NCBI GenBank assembly: GCA_964351025.1
Contig: CAYGLV010000034.1
Span: forward strand, 1 to 26,359
Source of the DNA: CAYGLV01 sp964351025
GTDB lineage: Bacteria > Actinomycetota > Thermoleophilia > Gaiellales > Gaiellaceae
Reading direction: 5' to 3'
DNA length: 26,359 bases
The notes under the pieces are model-generated. The model had not been told where the DNA came from and did no database searches. It saw nothing but the letters and a program-made list of their open reading frames with translations. The translations under genes and the position numbers were made by a program. Within the stretch, counting starts at the first letter, position 1, and each line of letters starts with the position of its first letter. Positions 1-7,113 of this stretch are shown piece by piece.

Positions 1-204
1 CAGCCCGCCCAGGCTGCGTCCCGGCACGACGACCCCGGCACCCGGAGGCTCGGCCGCGGCGGGCCCGGCGAGGCCGAAGACGAACCCCGCCGCCAGGACG
101 GCGGCGACTGCGGCGCGCCGAGCGTGCGGAGCATCCGCAACGGCTCTGCGGCATCTTCCGATGCCGCCGTGGCGGCGTGCGGGCACGCTTGGGTCATGCG
201 ACAT
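1..204 (-). CDS. Secreted protein, N-terminal part only (runs off the left edge)
   Basis: The minus strand reads open from the window edge back to an ATG at 204-202 (68 codons visible). Arginines are followed by a hydrophobic core (about residues 31-47, AAVAAVLAAGFVFGLAG) and an AAA-type cleavage region near residue 51, a clear Sec-type signal peptide. The start is uncertain: GTG at 186-184 would give a shorter and more usual signal peptide. The mature part begins with a short VVVPGRSLGGL stretch, a kind of opening I associate loosely with small secreted actinobacterial proteins, but too little is present to name a family. If the ATG at 204 is used, it overlaps the head of the divergent DsrE gene by 9 bases. 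Function unknown. Confidence 0.6.
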   Translation of the reverse strand, partial: MSHDPSVPARRHGGIGRCRRAVADAPHARRAAVAAVLAAGFVFGLAGPAAAEPPGAGVVVPGRSLGGL

Positions 205-546
205 CTCTTCATTCTCAACGACTCGCCCTATGGCAGCGAGCGCTCCTACAACGCTCTGCGGCTCGCGTACTCCCTGATCAAGCGCGAGGGCGAGGAAGTG
301 CGCGTCTTCCTGACGGGCGATGCGGTCGTCTGCGCGATGGCGGGCCAGCAGACACCTGACGGCTACTACAACGTCGAGCGGATGCTGAAGGCCTTCGCCG
401 GCCGGGGTGGCGACGTCGGCTGCTGCGGCACGTGCCTCAAGGCGCGGGGGATCCGTGACGAGCTGATCGCGGAGAGCGCCCGCCACTCCTCGCTCGAGGA
501 GCTGACCGACTGGACGCTCTGGGCCGAGCGCGTGCTCGTCTTCTGA
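196..546 (+). CDS. DsrE-family small sulfur-relay-like protein (first copy)
   Basis: A 116-residue protein with the DsrE/YchN fold pattern: a first beta strand (HLFILNDSPYGSE), a long helix (residues 16-30), a second strand (EVRVFLTGDAV) and a cysteine-bearing loop. Cysteines lie at 46, 76, 77 and 80 (CCGTC). DsrE/TusD-type proteins carry persulfide or bind thiol-reactive species on such cysteines; the substrate here is not known. The ATG at 196 is chosen because the family N-terminus begins there, and no in-frame upstream start gives a better N-terminus. No clear Shine-Dalgarno is seen. It is the first of three co-directional genes with a selenoprotein methyltransferase and a second DsrE protein, so a shared role in sulfur, selenium or metalloid handling is inferred from context. 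Confidence 0.85.
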   Translation: MRHLFILNDSPYGSERSYNALRLAYSLIKREGEEVRVFLTGDAVVCAMAGQQTPDGYYNVERMLKAFAGRGGDVGCCGTCLKARGIRDELIAESARHSSLEELTDWTLWAERVLVF

Positions 547-609
547 GCCACTTGCACAGGCGATAGCTGCCATAACGGGGATGGGCTAGACCGGCGGCCC
601 GCGATCCCG

Positions 610-615
610 TAGTCT
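610..615 (+). promoter_or_regulatory. Candidate -10 box (TAGTCT) for the methyltransferase operon
   Basis: TAGTCT ends 10 bases before the ATG at 626. No Shine-Dalgarno lies between, which fits a leaderless or nearly leaderless transcript. No convincing -35 is visible. The same arrangement recurs before other genes in this window. Confidence 0.4.
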
Positions 616-625
616 CCGGGCTCGC

Positions 626-1420
626 ATGGCCGTGAACGTCGAGATCGACCTCGGGCTGCTGAAGTCCGAGATCAAGAAAACGTACGCGTCGGTCTCGCAG
701 GAGCCCGAGAAGGACTTCGCGTTCCCGACGGGGCGAGCCTGGGCCGAGGATCTCGGCTACCCGCCGGCGCTGCTCGCGCGGGTGCCCGAGACGGCGGCAG
801 AGTCGTTCGCGGGGGTCGCCAACCCGTTCTCGCTCGGCGCGCTGCAGGCCGGCGAGCGCGTGCTCGACATCGGCTGCGGGGCGGGGATGGACTCGCTCGT
901 CGCGGCGCAGATGGTCGGCCCCGAGGGCTCCGTGACGGGCATCGACATGACGCCGGAGATGCTTGCGAAGGCGCGGCGCGCCGCCGAGGAGCTCGGCGCG
1001 GGCAACGTCGCGTACATCGAGTGCGAGGCCGAGCGCATGCCGTTCGCCGACGGCAGCTTCGACGTCGTGATCTCGAACGGCGTGATCGACCTGATCCCCG
1101 ACAAGGACGCCGTCTTCTCCGAGATCCATCGGGTGCTCGTCCCCGGCGGCCGCATCCAGGTCGCCGACGTGACGATCCAGCAGCCGGTGTCCGAAGAGGG
1201 CCGCCGCAACATCGATCTCTGGACCGGCTGAATCGCCGGCGCTCTGCTGGAGGCAGAGTACGCAGGAGTCCTGGAACGGCACGGGTTCGAGCGGATCGAG
1301 AGCGGCAATCTCGTCGCCACGTACGCCAACTCGGCATTCGAGGACACGCGCCGCAAGGCGATCAAGTTCGGAGCGCACGGCACCGCCGTGAAGGCTTTCA
1401 AGAAGGGAGAGGCAGCATGA
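626..1420 (+). CDS. Predicted selenoprotein: ArsM/UbiE-like SAM-dependent methyltransferase (Sec202)
   Basis: Conventional translation stops at UGA 1229-1231 after 201 residues. The same frame continues without another stop for 62 codons to TGA 1418-1420, giving 264 residues with residue 202 encoded by UGA. Before the UGA are a class I methyltransferase core: motif I VLDIGCGAGMD (79-89), acidic SAM-ribose loop GIDMTPEM (105-112), and DVVISNGVIDL (146-156). The segment around the UGA (LWTG-U-IAGAL) aligns with the ArsM segment holding an As(III)-binding cysteine (Cys174 in the algal enzyme, as I recall: YGECLGGAL). The C-terminal part (ERHGFERIESG) is also typical of the family, so the extension is real coding sequence. 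A SECIS-like hairpin follows the UGA. The other two arsenic-binding cysteines of ArsM are not apparent, so the substrate may be arsenite, a selenium species or another thiophile. The end overlaps the next start as ATGA. Confidence 0.82.
1229..1263 (+). promoter_or_regulatory. UGA selenocysteine codon with bacterial SECIS-like hairpin
   Basis: UGA is at 1229-1231. CTCTGC (1242-1247) pairs perfectly with GCAGAG (1253-1258), leaving a five-base apical loop UGGAG (1248-1252) with G at its second position. The stem can extend by GCG (1239-1241) with CGC (1261-1263) across a two-base UA bulge. The apical loop lies 17-21 bases after the UGA. Bacterial SECIS elements are hairpins just after the UGA with a small loop bearing a G in its first two positions, about 16-37 bases downstream, so geometry and loop both fit. 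Hairpin and spacing are read directly; the function is inferred. Confidence 0.72.
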
Positions 1421-1785
1421 CCACAGGCGGAAAAGCGCTCGTCAACCTGGCGACGGGGATGGAGGACGCCGAGAAGGTCACCGTTGCCTTCCTCGTCGCC
1501 ACGGCCGCGGTCGACCAGGGCAAGCAGGTCGTGATGTGGCTGACGAAGGATGCCGTCAAGCTCGGCCTGCCGGGCGTCGCGCGGGGAGAGCACTGCATCG
1601 GGTGCCCGGCTCTCGAGCACCTCTTCCAGCAGTTCGCCGACGGCGGCGGCGAGCTCTGGCTCTGCCCGATCTGCGTCAAGTCGCGCTCCCTCGACGAGAC
1701 TGCGATCGTCGCCAACGCGAAGCTCGCCGGAGCGACGCCGCTCTGGGAGTGGATCGGAGACGGCGCGACGGTCCTCAGCTACTGA
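1417..1785 (+). CDS. DsrE-family small protein (second copy), coupled to the selenoprotein methyltransferase
   Basis: A 122-residue protein starting at ATG 1417, which overlaps the methyltransferase stop as ATGA; this sets the start and implies translational coupling. The fold pattern matches DsrE/DsrF-like proteins: KALVNLATGMEDAEKV, a helix, then QVVMWLTKDAV. Four cysteines occur in two pairs: Cys60/Cys63 (CIGC) and Cys83/Cys86 (CPIC). The two CXXC pairs could bind a metal or metalloid or carry persulfide; that is inference. It differs clearly from the first DsrE copy in sequence and cysteine layout, so they are probably not a recent duplication. Its TGA overlaps a further ATG (TGATG, 1783-1787) that opens a decayed reading frame. 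Confidence 0.85.
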   Translation: MTTGGKALVNLATGMEDAEKVTVAFLVATAAVDQGKQVVMWLTKDAVKLGLPGVARGEHCIGCPALEHLFQQFADGGGELWLCPICVKSRSLDETAIVANAKLAGATPLWEWIGDGATVLSY

Positions 1786-1860
1786 TGACGGCGGCTGAGC
1801 CCTGGCAGCTGCGGGGGGACGGTCTTCATAGCGTGCAACTGCGACTACGCCGGGCCGTAG
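1785..1860 (+). pseudogene. Possible remnant of a DUF1326-like gene start
   Basis: An ATG at 1785 overlaps the preceding stop as TGATG and begins MTAAEPWQLRG. After a run of six G (1813-1818), a one-base shift gives VFIACNCDYAGP followed by TAG (1858-1860). WxLxG followed by CNCD is how I remember DUF1326 proteins beginning, but the expected following CPC and about 180 more residues are absent. I read it as the head of a lost fourth operon gene, frameshifted in the G run and truncated. The unshifted frame stays open for another 390 bases, but only as antisense of the GntR gene. The evidence is short, so confidence is low. Confidence 0.33.
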
Positions 1861-1877
1861 ACTCGGGCCGTGGAGGT

Positions 1878-2534
1878 CTAGCTCCCGGCGAGCGTCTCGC
1901 GCAGGCGCTCGAGGGCCCGCTCGCGATGGACGTCCTGGAGCGCGACGGCGCGCTCCGCGTCGTGGCACGCCACCGCGTCGAGGATCGCGCGGTGCGCCCG
2001 GTCGGCCTCCACGGCTTCGCCGGGAAGCGCGTAGTAGAGGGCCCGATAGGCCTCCGTCGAGTCCCAGAGCAGGTCGATCAACCGCGAGAGCGGGCGACTG
2101 CCCGCGAGCTCGTGCAGGAGGCCGTGGAAGCGGCGGTTCGCCGCGAGCCGGCCCGCGCCGTCGGTCGCCTCGCACCAGGTCTCCGCCGCGGCCCCGAGTG
2201 CCGCGACGTCCGCGGCGGTCGCACCGGGAACACCGCGCCGTAGCGCCTCGCTCTCGAGCAGCCGCCGGAGCGCGTACACCTCCTCCAGCTCGTGAATGTC
2301 GAACTCGGTGACGACGTAGCCCCGTCGCTGCCGGTACGTGACCAGGCCCTCGCCGGCGAGCGCGCGCAGAGCCTCGCGCAGCGGAATCAGGCTGACGCCG
2401 GCGCGGGCAGCCCAGGCTTCCTGGTTCACGCGCTGGCCGGGTCGCAGCCCGCCCTCGAGGATCGCCGCGCGCAAGGTGGCGGCGGCGCGGTCCTGAGCCG
2501 TCGGCGACCGGGCTGCGACCGGGGCGGCGCTCAT
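1878..2534 (-). CDS. GntR-family (FadR/FCD type) transcriptional regulator
   Basis: A 218-residue regulator. The N-terminal winged helix-turn-helix (about 12-78) has the GntR signature: RPGQRVNQEAWAARAGVS, then PLREALRALAGEGLV and a YRQRRGYVV wing. The C-terminal FCD effector domain (about 85-212) keeps the metal-site histidines (NRRFHGLLHEL, ADRAHRAIL). FadR/FCD regulators usually sense carboxylates or acyl-CoAs. It lies 7 bases after the stop of the glutaryl-CoA-dehydrogenase-like gene on the same strand, so it is probably in the same operon and may control that operon, the divergent one, or both (inference). A weak AGGT precedes the ATG. Confidence 0.9.
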   Translation of the reverse strand: MSAAPVAARSPTAQDRAAATLRAAILEGGLRPGQRVNQEAWAARAGVSLIPLREALRALAGEGLVTYRQRRGYVVTEFDIHELEEVYALRRLLESEALRRGVPGATAADVAALGAAAETWCEATDGAGRLAANRRFHGLLHELAGSRPLSRLIDLLWDSTEAYRALYYALPGEAVEADRAHRAILDAVACHDAERAVALQDVHRERALERLRETLAGS

Positions 2535-2541
2535 TGGCGAC

Positions 2542-3729
2542 CTAGCGGAACGCGCTCTCGCCGGTGAGCGACTGGCCCACCACGAGCGTGTGCACCTCGT
2601 GGGTGCCCTCGTACGTGAGGACGGACTCGAGGTTGTTCATATGGCGGATCACCGGGTACTCGAGCGTGATGCCGTTGGCGCCGAGGATCGTCCGGGCCGA
2701 GCGGGCGATCTCGAGCGCGCCGCGCACGTTGCCCATCTTGCCCATGCTCACGTGCTCGGGCCGAAGCGTTCCCGCATCCTTCATGCGGCCGAGATGCAGG
2801 GCGACGAGCGACGCGCGATTCAACTCGAGGGCCATTTCCGCCAGCTTCTGCTGCGTCAGCTGGTAGGCCGAGATCGGCTTGCCGAAGACGATGCGCTCCT
2901 TCGCGTAGTCGAGGGCGGCCTCGAAACAGGCGCGCCCGGCACCGACGGCGCCCCAGACGATGCCGTAGCGAGCCTCGTTGAGGCACGAGAGCGGGCCGCG
3001 CAGCGTCGAGGCCCCCGGGAGCATGCTCTCGCCTGGGACGCGCACGTCGGCGAGCACGAGCTCAGAGGTCACCGAGGCGCGAAGCGAAAGCTTCTTGTGG
3101 GTCTCCGGTGTGGTGAAGCCGGACGTCCCCCGCTCGACGATGAACCCGCGGATCTCGCCGTCTCCGGTGCGCGCCCAAACGATCGAGATGTCGGCGATCG
3201 AGCCGTTGGTGATCCACATCTTCGCGCCGTTGAGAACCCAGTCCGACCCATCCCGGCGCGCCTGGGTGCGCATCGTGCCCGGATCCGACCCGGCATCGGG
3301 CTCGGTGAGCCCGAAGCAGCCGATCACCTCTCCGCTTGCCATCAGCGGTAGCCAGCGCTCCTTCTGCTCCTCCGAGCCCCAGCGCCAGATCGCGTACATC
3401 GCGAGCGAGCCCTGGACCGACACGGCGCTGCGGATGCCGGTGTCGCCGGCCTCGAGCTCCAGGCACGTCAGGCCGTACGCGACGGCGCTTGCGCCGGCGC
3501 AGCCGTAGCCCTCGAGGTGCATGCCGAAGAGCCCGAGCTTCGCGAGCTCGGAGAGGACCTCGCGCGGCAGGATCGCCTGCTCGAACCAGTCGCCGACGCT
3601 CGGCAGCACCTGCTCGCGAACGAACTGCCGCACGGTGTCGCGGATCGCGCGCTCTTCGGCATCGAGGAGGGCATCGAATCCGAGGAAGTCGAGTGGATCG
3701 AGCGCAGGGAGCTCGGTGGTCACGGCCAC
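2542..3729 (-). CDS. gcdH: Acyl-CoA dehydrogenase, glutaryl-CoA dehydrogenase-like
   Basis: A 395-residue flavoenzyme of the acyl-CoA dehydrogenase superfamily. The sequence favours the glutaryl-CoA dehydrogenase branch: GIRSAVSVQGSLAMY (98-112) includes Arg100, matching the glutarate-binding arginine region of GCDH. CFGLTEPDAGSDP (138-150) is the FAD/substrate signature. The C-terminal TYEGTHEVHTLVVGQ places the catalytic base at Glu374 with the TYEGTH context of GCDH. GCDH oxidises and decarboxylates glutaryl-CoA to crotonyl-CoA in lysine, tryptophan and dicarboxylate breakdown; an isolated relative may act on another dicarboxyl-CoA. The GTG start at 3729 has GGAGGTG (3743-3737) 7 bases upstream. 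It is followed closely by the GntR gene and is divergent from the ACAD-SDR-ACAD operon. Confidence 0.85.
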   Translation of the reverse strand: MAVTTELPALDPLDFLGFDALLDAEERAIRDTVRQFVREQVLPSVGDWFEQAILPREVLSELAKLGLFGMHLEGYGCAGASAVAYGLTCLELEAGDTGIRSAVSVQGSLAMYAIWRWGSEEQKERWLPLMASGEVIGCFGLTEPDAGSDPGTMRTQARRDGSDWVLNGAKMWITNGSIADISIVWARTGDGEIRGFIVERGTSGFTTPETHKKLSLRASVTSELVLADVRVPGESMLPGASTLRGPLSCLNEARYGIVWGAVGAGRACFEAALDYAKERIVFGKPISAYQLTQQKLAEMALELNRASLVALHLGRMKDAGTLRPEHVSMGKMGNVRGALEIARSARTILGANGITLEYPVIRHMNNLESVLTYEGTHEVHTLVVGQSLTGESAFR

Positions 3730-3767
3730 GGCGGGACACCTCCGGTGTCGAGAGAGCGAAGGCCAAA

Positions 3768-3775
3768 ATCCTATA
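3768..3775 (-). promoter_or_regulatory. Candidate -10 region (TATAGGAT on the minus strand) for the gcdH-like gene
   Basis: The only AT-rich patch upstream of the minus-strand gene reads TATAGG/CTATAG, about 40 bases before the start codon, leaving room for the Shine-Dalgarno-bearing leader. No clear -35 is seen. Confidence 0.35.
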
Positions 3776-3808
3776 GAAAAAACACCGACTGTGCGGATGC
3801 CGACCGCC

Positions 3809-3838
3809 TTGACGGCTCGCCGGGGCCAGCCCTATCAT
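3809..3838 (+). promoter_or_regulatory. Sigma70-type promoter of the ACAD-SDR-ACAD operon
   Basis: TTGACG (3809-3814) and TATCAT (3833-3838) are separated by 18 bases. The transcription start would fall near 3845, inside the adjacent palindrome. A GGAG ribosome site (3867-3870) precedes the ATG at 3879 by 8 bases. Confidence 0.65.
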
Positions 3839-3839
3839 C

Positions 3840-3857
3840 ATTGACTGACTAGTCAAT
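3840..3857 (+). promoter_or_regulatory. TetR-type palindromic operator candidate
   Basis: ATTGACT (3840-3846) and AGTCAAT (3851-3857) form a perfect 7-base inverted repeat around GACT. It covers the predicted transcription start. Its size and TGAC/GTCA half-sites resemble operators of TetR-family repressors of fatty-acid and acyl-CoA genes. No TetR gene lies in the window, so the repressor would be encoded elsewhere. Confidence 0.55.
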
Positions 3858-3878
3858 CGAACTCTTGGAGCGAAGAAC

Positions 3879-5066
<1,188 letters not shown>

Positions 5067-5903
5067 GTGGCCCTCGACATAGATCTCTCAGGCCGCGTGG
5101 CGCTCGTCACCGGTGGCTCTCGCGGCCTCGGCCGTGCGGACGCGCTCACGCTCGCCCGCGCCGGGGCGGACGTCGTGATCGCCGACATCCAGGTCGAGTC
5201 GGACGAGTCCTCCGAGACGGCCGAGCGCTACGGCGTGCTCGCGCAGGTGGCGAAGGCGCAGGGGCTCGTCTTCACCGAGCAGACCGCGGCCGAGATTCAG
5301 GACATGGGCCGCCGGTCGGCGGCGATCAAGTGCGACGTCACCGACCGCGAGCAGGTGGAGGCGACGGTCGCCCGCGTCGTCGACGAGTTCGGCGCCGTGG
5401 ACATCCTGATCAACAACGCCGCCACGCTCGACCACGTCGGCCAGATTCACGACCAGAACCTGGAGCTCTGGGAGCGCGACCTGCGCGTCAACCTCACGGG
5501 CGCGTTCAACTGCGCGCAGGCCGTGTGGCCGCACATGAAGGAACGCAAGTGGGGCCGGATCGTGAACATGGCGTCGGTCGCCGGCACGCTCGGCGGCTTC
5601 GGCCAGGCGAGCTACTCGACGACCAAGTCGGGGATCCTCGGGCTGACGAAGACGCTTGCGATGGAGGGCGGCAAGCACGGGATCACGGCGAACGCGATCG
5701 TGCCGGGAATCATCGGTACCGAAGCGTTCCACTTCGCGAACCCGGCGATGAACGAGCGGATCGCCGCCCGCACGGTCTTCAAGCGGCCCGGCGAGCCGCA
5801 GGACATCGCCAACGCGATCGCGTTCCTCTGCTCCGATCTCGCCGGCTACATCACGGGCATCGAGCTGAACGTCAGCGGCGGCATCGAGCTGTTCGTGTTC
5901 TAG
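5067..5903 (+). CDS. Short-chain dehydrogenase/reductase (3-hydroxyacyl-CoA dehydrogenase-like)
   Basis: A 278-residue classical SDR. The nucleotide-binding motif TGGSRGLG is at 15-22, and NNAA is at 116-119. The catalytic set is Ser170, Tyr183 and Lys187 (YSTTK). The C-terminus GYITGIELNVSGG is typical of the FabG-like group. About 30 extra residues lie between the acidic residue after beta 2 (Asp40) and beta 3, longer than usual for FabG. The GTG start directly abuts the preceding TAG. Between two acyl-CoA dehydrogenases it most plausibly oxidises a 3-hydroxyacyl-CoA or related alcohol with NAD(P); that substrate is inferred from context. Confidence 0.9.
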   Translation: MALDIDLSGRVALVTGGSRGLGRADALTLARAGADVVIADIQVESDESSETAERYGVLAQVAKAQGLVFTEQTAAEIQDMGRRSAAIKCDVTDREQVEATVARVVDEFGAVDILINNAATLDHVGQIHDQNLELWERDLRVNLTGAFNCAQAVWPHMKERKWGRIVNMASVAGTLGGFGQASYSTTKSGILGLTKTLAMEGGKHGITANAIVPGIIGTEAFHFANPAMNERIAARTVFKRPGEPQDIANAIAFLCSDLAGYITGIELNVSGGIELFVF

Positions 5904-7075
5904 TGACGGAAACGCAAGCAGGGGCCGGAATCGGCTTCACGCTCACCGAGGAGCAGCGCGAACTGCGGGCGCTCGCCCACGAGTTCGCGGAGCGTGAGCT
6001 GCGGCCGGTCGCTCTCGAGTGGGACGAGCGGGAGGACTTCCCGCGCGAGCTCGTCACGCAGGCGGCGCGGCTCGGGCTGACGAGCCACGCGATTCCGACC
6101 GCGTACGGCGGCGGCGGCGTCCCGGCGGTCACCTCGGCGCTGATCGCCGAGGAGCTCTCCTGGGGCTGCGCCGGGCTCTCCGCTCCGATCGGCGCGACGA
6201 TGTTCCTCGTCCGGCCGCTGCTCTTTGCCGCCACGGAGGAGCAGCGGCAGCGGTGGCTGCCCCGCCTCGCCTCGGAGGGCGGCTGCCTCGCGGCGATCGC
6301 CTTCACCGAGCCGGGCGCTGGCTCGGACTTCGCCGCGATCCAGGCGACGGCGCGGCGCGAGGGCGGCGGATACGTTCTGAACGGCGAGAAGTGCTACGTC
6401 ACGAACGGTGGTATCGCGGAGCTGACGCTCGTTTTCGCGAAGGTGGACGGCGCGATCACGGCCTTCATGCTCGAGGCCGGTGACCCCGGCGTCTCGACGG
6501 GCCGCAAGGAGCTGAAGCTCGGGCTGCGCGCTTCGCGCACGGGCTCGATCCTGCTCGAGGACGCCCGCATTCCCGCCGACCGTCTGATCGGGGACGAGGG
6601 GCAGGGCTTTCTGATCGCGATGGACTTCTTCGAGCACTCGCGGCCGCAGGTCGCGGCCGGCGCTGTCGGAATCGCGCGCGCGGCGTTCGAATACGCGACC
6701 GCGTACGCCCGCGAGCGGCACGCGTTCGGCAAGCCCCTGATCTCGAAGCAGGGCGTCTCGTTCAAGCTTGCCGAGATGGCGATGCAGATCGAGGCCTCGC
6801 GCCTCCTCGTCTGGAGCGCGGCCTCGGCGCTCGACGAGGGGCGCGACGCCGGGCTGCTCGGCTCCTACGCCAAAGCGTTCGCCGCCGACGCTGCGATGCG
6901 AGCTGCAACCGACGCTGTGCAGATCCTCGGCGGCGCCGGGATCATGCGCGACCACCCGGTCGAGAAGTGGCTACGCGACGCCAAGGTGCTGCAGATCGTC
7001 GAGGGCACCTCGGAGATCCAGCGCCAGATCGTCGCCACGTATCTGGCCCAGGGCTGGACCGAGCGCCCGCGCTAG
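5903..7075 (+). CDS. Acyl-CoA dehydrogenase (second in the operon)
   Basis: A 390-residue ACAD starting at GTG 5903, which shares its G with the SDR stop (TAGTG); this overlap sets the start. Conserved parts are AIAFTEPGAGSD, YVLNGEKCYVTNGG, QILGGAGIMRDHPVEKW, and QIVEGTSEIQRQI, giving the catalytic Glu367. It is clearly a separate paralogue from the first ACAD of the operon, with a less canonical C-terminal half, and may act on a different chain length or a branched or cyclic substrate (inference). No terminator hairpin is visible in the 38 bases before the next gene. Confidence 0.92.
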   Translation: MTETQAGAGIGFTLTEEQRELRALAHEFAERELRPVALEWDEREDFPRELVTQAARLGLTSHAIPTAYGGGGVPAVTSALIAEELSWGCAGLSAPIGATMFLVRPLLFAATEEQRQRWLPRLASEGGCLAAIAFTEPGAGSDFAAIQATARREGGGYVLNGEKCYVTNGGIAELTLVFAKVDGAITAFMLEAGDPGVSTGRKELKLGLRASRTGSILLEDARIPADRLIGDEGQGFLIAMDFFEHSRPQVAAGAVGIARAAFEYATAYARERHAFGKPLISKQGVSFKLAEMAMQIEASRLLVWSAASALDEGRDAGLLGSYAKAFAADAAMRAATDAVQILGGAGIMRDHPVEKWLRDAKVLQIVEGTSEIQRQIVATYLAQGWTERPR

Positions 7076-7099
7076 ACCTCTTCCGCCCGGTTTTTCAGT

Positions 7100-7105
7100 C
7101 ACAAT
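7100..7105 (+). promoter_or_regulatory. Candidate -10 box (CACAAT) for the kinase gene
   Basis: CACAAT ends 8 bases before the GTG at 7114 and no ribosome binding site lies between. An almost identical GTCACAATG arrangement precedes tilS. It fits a leaderless transcript. Confidence 0.4.
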
Positions 7106-7113
7106 GAGCGGAT

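Noticed and set aside
626..1231. Reading the methyltransferase as a 201-residue truncated pseudogene
   Set aside because: The frame after the UGA stays open, keeps family sequence, ends in an ATGA overlap, and a SECIS-like hairpin follows. A simple nonsense mutation would not explain the hairpin.
437..1378. 313-codon minus-strand open frame opposite the methyltransferase
   Set aside because: It is an antisense shadow of high-GC coding DNA: Arg/Asp/Val-rich composition and no recognisable domain. The opposite strand has the complete methyltransferase.
5330..5902. Upstream extension of the second ACAD through the SDR gene
   Set aside because: The extension is Arg-rich shadow of the SDR gene. 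The GTG at 5903 fits the ACAD N-terminus and the TAGTG overlap.
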